Positions 21,746-31,073 of a stretch of DNA of 64,000 nucleotides are shown here, piece by piece. The notes under the pieces were generated by a model that worked only from the letters and a program-made list of their open reading frames with translations, did not search any database and was not told the origin of the DNA. The number at the start of each line of letters is the position of its first letter. Position 1 is the stretch's first letter. This stretch comes from Bordetella parapertussis. Lineage in GTDB: Bacteria > Pseudomonadota > Gammaproteobacteria > Burkholderiales > Burkholderiaceae_B. The DNA lies in contig CAMDEF010000004.1 of the NCBI GenBank assembly GCA_945895265.1, positions 92,429 to 156,428 of the forward strand. The letters are read 5' to 3'. The position numbers and the translations under genes were made by a program.

Positions 21746-22971
21746 GGCTGCGCCCTGGGGTGGGTCGTCACGTCTGTCAGCGTCGCTGCGATCCGTAAAA
21801 AGTAGGCGCGCATTAAGCCATGGTAACGGGCATCATCCAGCAAAAACGCATCATGGCCGTGCGGCGCATCAATTTCAGCGTAGGTTGCAGCCTGTTCATT
21901 TTTTAGCAACGCCTGCACGATTTCTCGCGAGCGCGCCGGTGCAAAGCGCCAATCCGTCGTAAACGAGATCAATAAGAAATCTGCCGTCGCCGGCGCCAGC
22001 GCTTTGGCTAAATCACCGTTGGTCGCACGCGCAGGATCAAAATAATCAAGCGCGCGCGTGATCAACAAATAAGTATTGGCGTCAAAATAGCGCGAAAATT
22101 TTTCACCCTGGTAGCGCAGATAAGACTCGACCTCAAATTCAACACCATAGCCATAATGAAACGCTCCGCCTGCGGCCGGTTCGCGTTGGGTTCGACCAAA
22201 TTTTTCAGCCATGTCATCGTCTGACAAATAGGTGATGTGACCGACCATACGGGCCACCGACAGACCATGGCGAGGAACCGTCTTGTGCGCGTAATAGTCA
22301 CCCCCATGAAACTCGGGATCAGTAATAATCGCACGCCGTGCCACTTCGTTAAACGCAATATTCTGTGCCGACAACCTGGGGGTCGACGCCACCACCACAC
22401 AGTGCGCAACCCGCTCTGGCAACGTGATCGCCCAACTGAGTGCCTGCATGCCACCAAGAGAGCCTCCCATGACTGCAGCAAACCGTCGAATACCGAGTTT
22501 GTCGGCCACGCGAGCCTGCGCGCGCACCCAGTCCTCAACGGTCAACATCGGAAACGCAGCCCCCCAAGGCTTGCCTGTCTCGGGTCGAATCGAGGCAGGG
22601 CCTGTCGAACCAAAACACGAGCCAAGATTATTGATGCCGATCACAAAAAACACATTGGTGTCGACAGGCTTGCCAGGACCCACCAAATTATCCCACCAAC
22701 CAATGTCTTCAAGATTGTCGGCGGCGCGACCCGCAACATGGTGCGAAGCGTTCAGTGCGTGACACACCAATACTGCGTTACTAGCCTCGGCATTGAGCGT
22801 ACCGTAGGTTTCAATCGCCAGTTCATAAGCGTGAATCGTTTGCCCGTTGCTCAAAGGCAGAGGCTCGTGAAATTGCAAAAACTGGGTATGGACAACGCCC
22901 ACTGAACCCACCTCAGCTTCGGTGGGCGTCTGGACAGCATGCGCGTCTTGTGAAACGAACTGTTTGGTCAT
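21742..22971 (-). CDS. metX: Homoserine O-acyltransferase MetX
   Basis: 409 residues, alpha/beta-hydrolase fold. The nucleophile Ser is in [17 protein letters not shown] (about residue 164); catalytic Asp in [13 protein letters not shown] and His in [13 protein letters not shown] near the C-terminus. [12 protein letters not shown] matches the family. Acylates homoserine in the first committed step of methionine synthesis; acetyl versus succinyl specificity cannot be read safely. ATG at 22971, preceded by GAAGG that lies inside the riboswitch upstream. Operon metX-metW-ampG-like. Confidence 0.94.
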   Translation of the reverse strand: MTKQFVSQDAHAVQTPTEAEVGSVGVVHTQFLQFHEPLPLSNGQTIHAYELAIETYGTLNAEASNAVLVCHALNASHHVAGRAADNLEDIGWWDNLVGPGKPVDTNVFFVIGINNLGSCFGSTGPASIRPETGKPWGAAFPMLTVEDWVRAQARVADKLGIRRFAAVMGGSLGGMQALSWAITLPERVAHCVVVASTPRLSAQNIAFNEVARRAIITDPEFHGGDYYAHKTVPRHGLSVARMVGHITYLSDDDMAEKFGRTQREPAAGGAFHYGYGVEFEVESYLRYQGEKFSRYFDANTYLLITRALDYFDPARATNGDLAKALAPATADFLLISFTTDWRFAPARSREIVQALLKNEQAATYAEIDAPHGHDAFLLDDARYHGLMRAYFLRIAATLTDVTTHPRAQP

Positions 22972-22976
22972 ACGGA

Positions 22977-23034
22977 CCTTCTTTAGCGGGATTTATGAGG
23001 CGCCCGCAAGCGGATCGAGCAAATCGGCGCCAAC
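22977..23034 (-). promoter_or_regulatory. SAM-II (SAM-alpha) riboswitch candidate ahead of metX
   Basis: Read on the minus strand, a 6-bp P1 stem (GGCGCC at 23026-23031 with GGCGCC at 22999-23004) encloses an 18-21-nt loop starting GATTTG. It is followed by CATAAAT and then GCTAAAGAAGG (22977-22987). This is the order of conserved elements in the SAM-II aptamer: P1, an L1 beginning GATTT, then ATAAAT and GCTAAA-AGG on the 3' side forming the pseudoknot. The GAAGG is also the Shine-Dalgarno sequence of metX, 5 bases from its ATG, so SAM binding would hide it and lower translation. Recognised by eye, not by a covariance model. Confidence 0.75.
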
Positions 23035-23233
23035 TCGGACAAATTTTAGCATTGCGAGGCGCTTACCGCGTACATACAAATACATTGCTTACAATTCGAA
23101 TCAGTTCCGTCCCAATTTCTTACAATTGGCTACAAATTTTTATCGTTTTACAGGGGTTTTGCGAGTTTCCAGACTCGTGGGTTCAAGGCACACTGTGCAC
23201 TTGAAATTAGCAGCTGCAGGAGCCAGACACCCC

Positions 23234-23515
23234 ATGACCCTACCAAAGCTCTCAGAAAGAGAACTCGAATGCCTCGAATGGGTGTCATTTGGCAAAACTA
23301 GCTGGGAGACCGCCATTATTTTGGGCGTGAGCGAACGAACCATCAATTTTCACTTGTTAAACGCTTGCCGCAAACTCAATGTTTACGGTCGTCAAGCCGC
23401 GGTCGCGCTGGCGCTGCGGCAAAACCTCTTGCATGGCTCACCCTCTCGACCTGCGACTGCCGCTAAAGAACCATCCGCAGCTCTTGCCTCTATCGCAGAA
23501 CCAACGAGCGCATAA
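23234..23515 (+). CDS. Stand-alone LuxR/GerE-type helix-turn-helix protein
   Basis: 93 residues from ATG 23234, with AGGAG at 23218-23222. The frame is open further upstream but the upstream part shows no similarity. The whole recognisable part is a GerE domain: LSERELECLEWVSFGKTSWETAIILG then VSERTINFHLLNACRKLN. No autoinducer or receiver domain precedes it. The last 25 residues are Ala/Pro/Ser-rich. The C-terminal domains of quorum-sensing LuxR proteins look similar, so this is either a small independent regulator or a relic. Its 3' end overlaps the convergent lipoprotein gene by 26 bp. Confidence 0.75.
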   Translation: MTLPKLSERELECLEWVSFGKTSWETAIILGVSERTINFHLLNACRKLNVYGRQAAVALALRQNLLHGSPSRPATAAKEPSAALASIAEPTSA

Positions 23516-23996
23516 ACTCAGTCGCGTTCTCTTTTGACAATGACTTTTGGGGGCCCGACACAACCGCCTGAATCAACATGCCACGGTGTATCAAGACTCG
23601 ACCCAGCAAGCGCGAGGGTTGACCTGCTACCACGGATTCAAGCTCAAACACCTCGCCGTTTAACGCCTGCGGCGCAAGTGGCTGACCGACTCGAGCGGCA
23701 AGCGCCGTCGCAAACGCATGCACCAGCCGTTCAGTTTGGGCAGAATCTAGCGCCGAGCTCAAGGGTGCATAGCCGACCGAAAATACAGACTGATCGACCG
23801 CGGCAGACGTCAGCGAAAAAATCAGCTCGACACCGTCGACTCGAATCGGGCGCTGCTCGGTTTTTACCCGCGACGGAAACATCACCATCGCACGCTCGTC
23901 TGCGACGGTTAGCTCACGCCAGTTGTACTCTGGTGTACAGCCAGCCAGCCAAAGCAGGCAGAACAGTACTAATAGAAATTTAACTTTAACCATCAT
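23490..23996 (-). CDS. Predicted lipoprotein of unknown function
   Basis: 168 residues from ATG 23996 (a TTG 14 codons upstream is a weaker choice). Signal sequence MMVKVKFLLVLFCLLWLAGC with a lipobox LAGC, so probably lipid-anchored on the periplasmic side. The mature part is hydrophilic with RAMVMFPSRVKTEQRPI and ELESVVAGQPSRLLGRV; I do not recognise the family. It is conserved-looking and in host-like composition. Convergent with the LuxR-like gene. Confidence 0.7.
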   Translation of the reverse strand: MMVKVKFLLVLFCLLWLAGCTPEYNWRELTVADERAMVMFPSRVKTEQRPIRVDGVELIFSLTSAAVDQSVFSVGYAPLSSALDSAQTERLVHAFATALAARVGQPLAPQALNGEVFELESVVAGQPSRLLGRVLIHRGMLIQAVVSGPQKSLSKENATEFMRSLVLR

Positions 23997-24171
23997 TTTT
24001 ATTAAAACCGTTGTTTTATTACAGATTGCAACCTTCAACCGTCATATTGTCCCTGATCGACAGGCGCGTCAAACCTCGTCCCTCGGGTTAAAGAGGGCCG
24101 CCTAGCTGCCCAGAAAATAATCACCTCGCAATTCCCTTAAAATCAGGTTTTGCCTTGCATTAGGATTGTCT

Positions 24172-25746
24172 GTGACCTCAACCCTGTATAAACATTTGGC
24201 CCAACTACAAGCCAACCCAACAATTTTGGGTCAGTCACTGCGTGGGATCGAGAAAGAAGGCTTGCGGGTTGATCAACAGGGGCTGCTGTCCAGCACGCCG
24301 CACCCAACGGCGCTTGGTTCGGCGCTTACTCACCCTAGCATCACTACAGATTATTCAGAAGCGTTGCTTGAGCTCATTACCGGCACCCACAAAAATGTCG
24401 ACGCTTTAATGAGCGAACTCGATCAGGTGCATCGCGTAGTGGCCACCAACCTACATGACGAACTGTTGTGGAATCATTCAATGCCGGCACACTTGCCAGC
24501 TGAAGCTGACATACCGATCGCCTGGTACGGCACCTCGAATACCGGAATGATTAAACACGTTTATCGACGAGGGCTGGCACAGCGCTACGGCAAAACCATG
24601 CAATGCATCGCCGGAGTGCATTACAACTTTTCTTTTGATGAGTCGTTTTGGAGCGCGCTCGATCTACCTCAAACCGACTCCAAAGATAGGCGGTCTACGG
24701 GGTATATCTCGCTGATCCGTAACTTCACTCGCTACAGTTGGTTACTCATGTACTTGTTTGGCGCGTCACCCGCCGTGTCACGCGACTTTTTGCGAGGGCA
24801 GACCGCTGACTTAGCTTCGCTCGGGGATCACACCCTTTATCTTCCCTATGCAACCAGCCTACGCATGAGCGATCTAGGTTATCAAAACAAGGCCCAAGCT
24901 AGCTTAAAACTTTGCTACAACGATCTACCAATGTTCTTAGAACGGCTCTACGACGCCGTCACAACCCCATGGCCCGATTATCAAAAAATTGGCACCCACC
25001 GCGACGGTCAATGGATTCAGCTCAATACCAACGTTTTGCAAATCGAAAATGAGTTTTATTCAAGCATCAGACCCAAGCGTACAACCGGCCCGTGCGAACG
25101 ACCCATTACGGCGCTCGCCGAGCGTGGCATCCAGTACGTCGAGGTACGCTGCCTAGACATCGACCCCACAGAGCCTTTGGGTATTGCCGGGCAGACGGCA
25201 AGATTTGTTGACGCCTTTTTACTCTTTTGTGCGATCCAAGAAAGCCCACCGTTTGCCGACAGTGGTTGGTGCCCCGAAAGCGCCAGTAACTTTGCCCGCG
25301 TGGTCAAACAAGGGCGCCTACCTGGCTTGCAACTCAAACACCAAGGCAAAGACCTATCGCTGGCAAACTGGGCTGAGCAATTACTTGTGCAGATTGCCCT
25401 TTGCGCCGAGACCCTTGATGGCGCCTTGGGTGACACTCGCTACGCACAGTCGGTTTCTGCACAGCGCGAAAAAATTCTCAACCCAGAGGCTACCCCGTCG
25501 GCTTGTGTCCTAGCCCATTTAAAAACGTCGGGCGTTTCGTATCAAGACTATGCGCTCGAGCAGAGCGGCGCGCACGCTCAAAGATTACGTCAAACTGGCC
25601 TGAGCCCAGCCGAGAGTGCGTTGGCAGCCAAACAGGCTGAACAATCCCTGATTGACCAAGTTGCCCTCGAAGCCGGAGATACCGAAAATTTTGATGAGTA
25701 TGTTGCCCGGTTTCATAGAGCACTGAAGCATCCTAGCCAGTCTTAA
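24172..25746 (+). CDS. gshA: Glutamate-cysteine ligase, E. coli type
   Basis: 524 residues, usual size for the proteobacterial class. First enzyme of glutathione synthesis (Glu + Cys + ATP). GTG 24172 is chosen because AGGA at 24162-24165 is spaced 6 bases from it; the TTG at 24166 would touch the AGGA. Motifs: SLRGIEKEGLRVD (Glu metal site), DYSEALLELITGTH, QCIAGVHYNFSF, IQYVEVRCLDIDP. Single gene; the tRNA-Arg follows on the other strand. Confidence 0.93.
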   Translation: MTSTLYKHLAQLQANPTILGQSLRGIEKEGLRVDQQGLLSSTPHPTALGSALTHPSITTDYSEALLELITGTHKNVDALMSELDQVHRVVATNLHDELLWNHSMPAHLPAEADIPIAWYGTSNTGMIKHVYRRGLAQRYGKTMQCIAGVHYNFSFDESFWSALDLPQTDSKDRRSTGYISLIRNFTRYSWLLMYLFGASPAVSRDFLRGQTADLASLGDHTLYLPYATSLRMSDLGYQNKAQASLKLCYNDLPMFLERLYDAVTTPWPDYQKIGTHRDGQWIQLNTNVLQIENEFYSSIRPKRTTGPCERPITALAERGIQYVEVRCLDIDPTEPLGIAGQTARFVDAFLLFCAIQESPPFADSGWCPESASNFARVVKQGRLPGLQLKHQGKDLSLANWAEQLLVQIALCAETLDGALGDTRYAQSVSAQREKILNPEATPSACVLAHLKTSGVSYQDYALEQSGAHAQRLRQTGLSPAESALAAKQAEQSLIDQVALEAGDTENFDEYVARFHRALKHPSQS

Positions 25747-25780
25747 GCTGGTAAGGGCATCTATTTTTGAAACCAACACT

Positions 25781-25855
25781 TGGTGCGCCCGACAGGAATC
25801 GAACCTGTATCGAGAGTTTCGGAAACTCTTATTCTATCCATTGAACTACGGGCGC
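25781..25855 (-). tRNA. tRNA-Arg(CCG)
   Basis: 75 nt on the minus strand including an encoded CCA (25781-25783). Acceptor GCGCCCG pairs with CGGGCGC; the anticodon stem AGAGT/ACTCT encloses the loop TTCCGAA, giving anticodon CCG. The T loop reads TTCGATT. All arms fold without mismatches that matter. No integrated element is visible next to it. Confidence 0.97.
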
Positions 25856-26045
25856 AAGAGGCGAGATTATAGCGGTAGCCAAGAACACCGCCCGGTAATA
25901 CCCCGAGTCGAGCCGATCCCGCTATAATCCGAGGGTTTATACGAAAGCAGTCACACCACTTTAATCCAGCCGCCTGGTTGGACAACGTTCCAGTTATCGA
26001 TACTGAGACGTTGGTCAACTCGGCGAAGACATGCAGGACTTGGTC

Positions 26046-26570
26046 ATGAGCGACACGCAACAGCACGAAGAACATAGTTCACCCATCAAAACGCCTAAGC
26101 AATTGATCACGATAATTGTGCTCGCCTTGGTGGTTCCAATTATCATCATCATCCTACTGGTCAATATGGTTGCCGCAGGCAATGCACCTGTGGCTGGCTC
26201 AGATGCGCTAGGCCCCGAAGCAACGGCCAAACGGATTGCACCTGTTGCAAAGCTTGAAGTCGTCGATGCCAGCGGTCCTAAAGTATTCAAGACGGGCGAA
26301 CAAGTCTATAAGGCCGTATGTGCAGGCTGTCATACGGCTGGCGTTGCCGGCGCCCACAAGTTTGGCGACACGGCGGCCTGGGCTGCCCCAATCAAAACCG
26401 GCCTAGACGCGATGGTATTAAGTGTCGTGAAAGGTAAAAATGCGATGCCTGCAAAGGGCGGCAATCCCTCGCTTGATGATTTTGAGATTACCCGCGCTGT
26501 CGTTTACATGACTAATGCTGCTGGTTCAAGTTTTCCTGAACCCGTCGCACCCACGCCTCCCGCAAAATAA
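26046..26570 (+). CDS. Cytochrome c5-type monohaem protein
   Basis: 174 residues from ATG 26046 (AGGA 8-9 bases upstream). An N-terminal membrane anchor LITIIVLALVVPIIIIILLV (about 20-40) is followed by an Ala/Pro linker and one haem site CAGCH in YKAVCAGCHTAG. The distal Met ligand is probably in GKNAMPAKGGNPSL, typical of class I cytochrome c5. It should carry electrons at the periplasmic face of the inner membrane. It stands alone between tRNA-Arg and rep. Confidence 0.9.
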   Translation: MSDTQQHEEHSSPIKTPKQLITIIVLALVVPIIIIILLVNMVAAGNAPVAGSDALGPEATAKRIAPVAKLEVVDASGPKVFKTGEQVYKAVCAGCHTAGVAGAHKFGDTAAWAAPIKTGLDAMVLSVVKGKNAMPAKGGNPSLDDFEITRAVVYMTNAAGSSFPEPVAPTPPAK

Positions 26571-26589
26571 TGTTGGGGTCATTGCTGCA

Positions 26590-28644
26590 TTAAACGCTCT
26601 TGTTTAACATTGCCTTAAGCGCATCAAGGCGGCTCTTGGGGCTCATGGTTTCGACGGGCTTTTGATCAAGCGCCACCGACAAACCCATTTCTTCGATAAA
26701 CCGTGACGGCTCGCGCACCAAATCTTCGCGCGCGCGACGGCGCTTCTGACACCAACTCAAGTGCAGACTGCGCTGCGCGCGCGTGATGCCAACATACATC
26801 AGTCGGCGCTCTTCTTGTATCCTTGACACTAAAGCATCAGCAACCTTAGCGGGATCAACATCCTCGTCATCACGACCTAGGTGCGGTAAAAGCCCCTCTT
26901 CAACGCCCAGCAAATACACATGAGGGTATTCAAGCCCTTTTGAAGCATGTAAGGTCGATAGCTTCACTGCGTCTTGCTCTTGCTCTTCGCTGCGTTCAAG
27001 CATCGTCACCAAAGCAACGTGTTGGACTAGATCGAGTAGGCCCATGCTGTCAGCTTCGGCTTTACGTTTAAGCCATCCCACCAACTCTAAAACATTTTGC
27101 CAGCGATTTTGGGCGGGTTTTTCATCTAGCATGTCATACAGATAGCGCTCGTACTGAATGGCGCCGAGCAAATCATCAAGAATCACACCAGCGGGTTCGG
27201 CGGCCTTTACAGGTTGCCCAACTGCCGTATGCCCAGCCCGTATTTGAATCCTGACGATAAAGTCAGCGAAATGACGCAGCGGCTCAAGCTGACGTGGATT
27301 CAAGCGTGACTCAAGCCCCATCTCAAAGACCGCTTTAAACAAGGAGATTTTTCGATCACCGGCATATTGACCAAGCGTTTGCAACGTCACTTGGCCGATA
27401 CCTCGCTTAGGCGTCGTCGCCGCGCGAATAAAGGCCGGATCATCCTCTTCGTTGGCAATCAGGCGTAAGTAGGCCAGAATATCTCGCACTTCAGCCTTGT
27501 CGAAAAAACTTTGCCCGCCCGAAATCGAGTACGGAATATGTAAATTACGCATCGCTTGCTCAACAATTCTGGCCTGATGATTACCACGATACAAAATCGC
27601 AAAATCTTTCCAACAGGCCTGTTTTTCAAAGCGAGCTGCCGAAATTTTTATCGCGACGTTTTCAGCTTCAGCCTCATCGTTTGGCATGGCCGTCACACTA
27701 ATCGCATCGCCTGTGCCATGCTCTGACCATAATTTTTTTTCAAATAATTTTGGATTCTTTGCAATCACGTGATTTGCAGCAGCCAAAATACTTTGGCTTG
27801 AGCGATAGTTCTGCTCGAGCTTGACCAACCGGATCTGGGGGTAATCAGTGGTGAGCTTCGCGAGGTTCTCAATGGTTGCGCCACGCCAGGCATAAATGGC
27901 CTGGTCGTCGTCACCCACTGCAGTAAACATGGCACGAGGGCCAGTCAACCATTGCACTAAGCGGTACTGACAGACGTTCGTGTCTTGATACTCGTCCACT
28001 AATAAATAACGTACACGTGCTTGCCATTTTTCTCGCACCTGGGCTTCGCGTTCAAAGATTTGCGCGGGTAGCGCGATCAAATCATCGAAGTCCACAGCCT
28101 GATAAGCAGCGAGTGTCACGTTATAGCTACGATACACGCGTGCTGCCTCGACTTGGCTGGCGCTCGCAGCCTGGGCAGCCGCTGCGTCGGGATCAATCAA
28201 GCCATTTTTCCAAAGCGAAATCGTTTGCTGCACAGCGCGCAGGCGTGCGCGATCGGTCGTCGCCAATAAATCTTGCACGATCGCCATTGCATCATCAGAA
28301 TCAAAGATAGAAAACTGCGGCTTAAGACCCGCATGCTGCGCCTCTTCGCGCAAAATTCGAACACCAAGCGAATGAAAGGTACTGATGGTTAGCCCTTTAG
28401 CAAGAGCTGGGTCGACTAGGCGTTTGACGCGATCGTCCATCTCGCGAGCCGCTTTATTCGTGAAGGTCAACGCAACAATATTGCGCGCCTTGTACTCGCA
28501 GTCGCGCAACAGATACCCTATCTTTTGTGTGATAACACGTGTTTTTCCTGAGCCCGCACCTGCCAGGACCAGGCAAGGACCGTCTAGGTACAACACAGCT
28601 TCGCGCTGCGTCGGGTTCAGCCCATTTGTTGCAAATGTTGACAT
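26590..28644 (-). CDS. rep: ATP-dependent DNA helicase Rep
   Basis: 684 residues, SF1A helicase. LNPTQREAVLYLDGPCLVLA is followed by Walker A AGAGSGKTRV, VDEYQDTN (motif II), AVGDDDQAIYAWRGA (motif III), the C-terminal QEERRLMYVGITRAQ. The N-terminus GPCLVLAGAGSGKTRVITQK and the overall length fit Rep better than UvrD (about 720). Rep clears proteins ahead of the replication fork and helps restart. It is followed in the same direction by none and preceded, 10 bp upstream, by priA. Confidence 0.92.
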   Translation of the reverse strand: MSTFATNGLNPTQREAVLYLDGPCLVLAGAGSGKTRVITQKIGYLLRDCEYKARNIVALTFTNKAAREMDDRVKRLVDPALAKGLTISTFHSLGVRILREEAQHAGLKPQFSIFDSDDAMAIVQDLLATTDRARLRAVQQTISLWKNGLIDPDAAAAQAASASQVEAARVYRSYNVTLAAYQAVDFDDLIALPAQIFEREAQVREKWQARVRYLLVDEYQDTNVCQYRLVQWLTGPRAMFTAVGDDDQAIYAWRGATIENLAKLTTDYPQIRLVKLEQNYRSSQSILAAANHVIAKNPKLFEKKLWSEHGTGDAISVTAMPNDEAEAENVAIKISAARFEKQACWKDFAILYRGNHQARIVEQAMRNLHIPYSISGGQSFFDKAEVRDILAYLRLIANEEDDPAFIRAATTPKRGIGQVTLQTLGQYAGDRKISLFKAVFEMGLESRLNPRQLEPLRHFADFIVRIQIRAGHTAVGQPVKAAEPAGVILDDLLGAIQYERYLYDMLDEKPAQNRWQNVLELVGWLKRKAEADSMGLLDLVQHVALVTMLERSEEQEQDAVKLSTLHASKGLEYPHVYLLGVEEGLLPHLGRDDEDVDPAKVADALVSRIQEERRLMYVGITRAQRSLHLSWCQKRRRAREDLVREPSRFIEEMGLSVALDQKPVETMSPKSRLDALKAMLNKSV

Positions 28645-28653
28645 AGCACCGTA

Positions 28654-30747
28654 TTAAATTTCGAGTGGATCTACCTCAAGCTGCCATCGCACGCGACGTG
28701 CATCAGGCTGCTCGGGTAGTAATTTAAGCCAGTGTCGCAGCAACAATTGCAACGCAGGGCGATTAGTAGATTCAAGTAGCAACTGGGCTCGACACATATT
28801 GTCGACACGCACGATTCGTAACGGCACTGGGTCGTACAACGTCAGCACCACTTCAGTCTGATAATGCGCAGATAACTTGCTTGCAAGCTCACGGGCATCA
28901 CGTAAAAAATCAAGCGCAGCCGGCAGCTCGCGCGCCTCGGCGCTCAAAAGCGCTTGGTACGAAAAGGGGGGCAAGGCGGCGGCCTTGCGCTCTTGAAGCG
29001 AGTGTCGTGCGAAGCCAGCGTAATCGTGTTTCAGCAACGCCTGATAGACCGCTTGCTCTGGATAGCCCGTTTGTACAATGACCTCGCCGTGTCCGCTATG
29101 ACGGCCAGCGCGCCCAGCGACCTGCATCAGCTGTGCGAATAAGCGTTCTGGCGCCCGAAAGTCTTGCGAAAACAACATTGCATCGGCGTTGAGCACCCCC
29201 ACCAACCCAAGATTCGCAAAGTCATGGCCCTTGGCTACCATTTGCGTGCCTACTAAAATATCGACCTCTCCGGCATGCACGCTGGCAAAGAGCGCTTGGG
29301 CCGAGCCTTTTTTACGAGTGCTGTCCGCGTCAATTCGCACCACCCGTGCCTCCGGAAACAATTCGGCGAGATGCTCTTCGACCCTCTGTGTGCCTCGGCC
29401 CATCGGCTGTAAATCTTGATCGCCACAATCTGGACACGCCTTTGGCACATTTTGTGCCAGGCCACAATGATGACAGTGCAGCTGCGCGCGTTGCGCCGTC
29501 AGTCGATGCAAGACAGTAAAAGTTGTGCACCTTGTACACTGACTCACCCAGCCGCACGAATTGCAATGTAATGCAGGTGCGTAGCCCCGACGGTTTAAAA
29601 ATATCAATACCTGTTCGTGGTTAGCAAGCCTCGCGCGCATCGCCTCTACAAGATGAGGGGACAAACCGTGGTCCATCTGTAAGCGTCGCGTATCGACCAA
29701 ACGCACCGAGGGTAGTGTCACCGCGCGCGCGCGCGCGGGCAGGTCAAGCCTTTGGTAGATGGATTTTTCAGCGTTGGCCCAACTCTCGAGTGATGGAGTC
29801 GCAGAACCCAACACGACAGGAATGCCCAGATCATGCGCCCGCCAGACCGCCAGGTCTCGAGCCGAATAACGCAACCCATCCTGTTGTTTGTAAGAGGGAT
29901 CGTGCTCTTCATCAACGATGATCAAACCAAGGTCGTCAAGCGGCGCAAAAATGGCTAAACGAGTACCGAGAACAATGCGGGCCTCGCCGCGTTGCACACG
30001 CAACCAAGCGCGTAAGCGCTCACCATCCGACAGGGCACTGTGCATGACCGCGACTCCGTTCACGCCCGCTACCGGCTCAAGACGCGCCCGTAAGGACTGC
30101 TCAAATTGTGGCGTGAGGTTAATCTCAGGTACTAACATCAACACGCGTTTGCCGCGCGCCAAGGTCTGTGCGGCCGCATGCAGATACACCTCTGTTTTGC
30201 CGCTTCCAGTCACCCCATAGAGCAGAAAGGTTTTGAAACCCGTTGCCGTCACGAGCGCTGTGACCGCCTGTTCTTGATGGCTGTTCAGTTGAGGCACGAC
30301 CGAGGTTGCCGTAGCCTCTTGTTTAGAGGCGCGGCGCGCAGCAAGACGCACAACGGGGCCGGCGCCCGAGCGCTTGCCCTGATAAGAGGACACGCTGCGC
30401 AGGGGCATCGGCAGTGCGGGCAGAATCACTTCGCCTAACGGACGTTGATAATATTCAGCCGCGAAAGTCGCAAAATGCAGCCAACTTGAACTCAAAGGCG
30501 CGATATCTTTCAACACTACCAGCACGTCTTTAACCTTGCTGGGGTCATACCCAGGCACCTCTGGCAAGCCGACGACAACGCCAATCATCTTGCGCCGCCC
30601 AAATGCAACAATGACGCGATCACCCACTTCAACAGGCTCGGTAGACCGATAGTCATATAAATCGGCCAAGGGCACGTCTAACGCAACTCGAACCCACTGT
30701 ATCGTAGCGCTCGCTTGGACGCACTGGGTAGGAATAATGTCAGCCAT
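28654..30747 (-). CDS. priA: Primosomal protein N' (PriA helicase)
   Basis: 697 residues. SF2 replication-restart helicase: Walker [17 protein letters not shown], motif II IIVDEEHDPSYKQ, motif V/VI GTQMVAKGHDF and QVAGRAGR. Zinc-binding Cys cluster LHCNSCGWVSQCTRC and LHCHHCGLAQNVPKACPDCG (about 420-470). The N-terminal 3' DNA-binding domain starts VRVALDVPLADLYDY. Lies 10 bp upstream of rep, so the two restart helicases are probably cotranscribed. Confidence 0.95.
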   Translation of the reverse strand: MADIIPTQCVQASATIQWVRVALDVPLADLYDYRSTEPVEVGDRVIVAFGRRKMIGVVVGLPEVPGYDPSKVKDVLVVLKDIAPLSSSWLHFATFAAEYYQRPLGEVILPALPMPLRSVSSYQGKRSGAGPVVRLAARRASKQEATATSVVPQLNSHQEQAVTALVTATGFKTFLLYGVTGSGKTEVYLHAAAQTLARGKRVLMLVPEINLTPQFEQSLRARLEPVAGVNGVAVMHSALSDGERLRAWLRVQRGEARIVLGTRLAIFAPLDDLGLIIVDEEHDPSYKQQDGLRYSARDLAVWRAHDLGIPVVLGSATPSLESWANAEKSIYQRLDLPARARAVTLPSVRLVDTRRLQMDHGLSPHLVEAMRARLANHEQVLIFLNRRGYAPALHCNSCGWVSQCTRCTTFTVLHRLTAQRAQLHCHHCGLAQNVPKACPDCGDQDLQPMGRGTQRVEEHLAELFPEARVVRIDADSTRKKGSAQALFASVHAGEVDILVGTQMVAKGHDFANLGLVGVLNADAMLFSQDFRAPERLFAQLMQVAGRAGRHSGHGEVIVQTGYPEQAVYQALLKHDYAGFARHSLQERKAAALPPFSYQALLSAEARELPAALDFLRDARELASKLSAHYQTEVVLTLYDPVPLRIVRVDNMCRAQLLLESTNRPALQLLLRHWLKLLPEQPDARRVRWQLEVDPLEI

Positions 30748-31073
30748 GTAGTTAAAGTGGTTTCTTTGTTAATGCACTAAAGTACTGAGAAACAGGGGTT
30801 TAAAAATAATTCCTTAGCCCCTGTGGATAACTTTGGGGAAAACTCGTTTATACAAAACCGGTATTGCACAATTTAGAACTGCATTGCAGCATTGTCTTTT
30901 TGAAAAAATTTACTTTTATTGTTTTTATTCAATGAGATACATCACCATTTCAAAGTGCTTATTAAAATTTAAGGGGTTTTACTAATTTTGCAAATTTTGT
31001 GCATAACTTACAAAAAAGTATCATTATTTCGCGGGGCTTTTCAAGCAAAATCGCCTCAAAAAGTACATCGTTG
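30748..31073. other. AT-rich intergenic region with two DnaA-box-like 9-mers
   Basis: 326 bp without a gene between priA and hemE (both minus strand). It contains TGTGGATAA at 30822-30830 (the complement of the DnaA box TTATCCACA) and TGTGCATAA at 30998-31006 (one change). An inverted pair ACAGGGG / CCCCTGT (30792-30798, 30817-30823) overlaps the first box. The rest is rich in A/T runs. It probably holds the priA-rep promoter; an origin role is not supported. Confidence 0.45.

Noticed and set aside
22922..23233. N-terminal extension of the LuxR-type protein
   Set aside because: The in-frame extension overlaps metX antisense and the riboswitch, shows no domain, and the ATG at 23234 has a ribosome site.
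30748..31073. Chromosomal origin (oriC)
   Set aside because: Only two DnaA-like boxes, no dnaA, dnaN, parAB or gidA nearby, and no clustered 13-mers.
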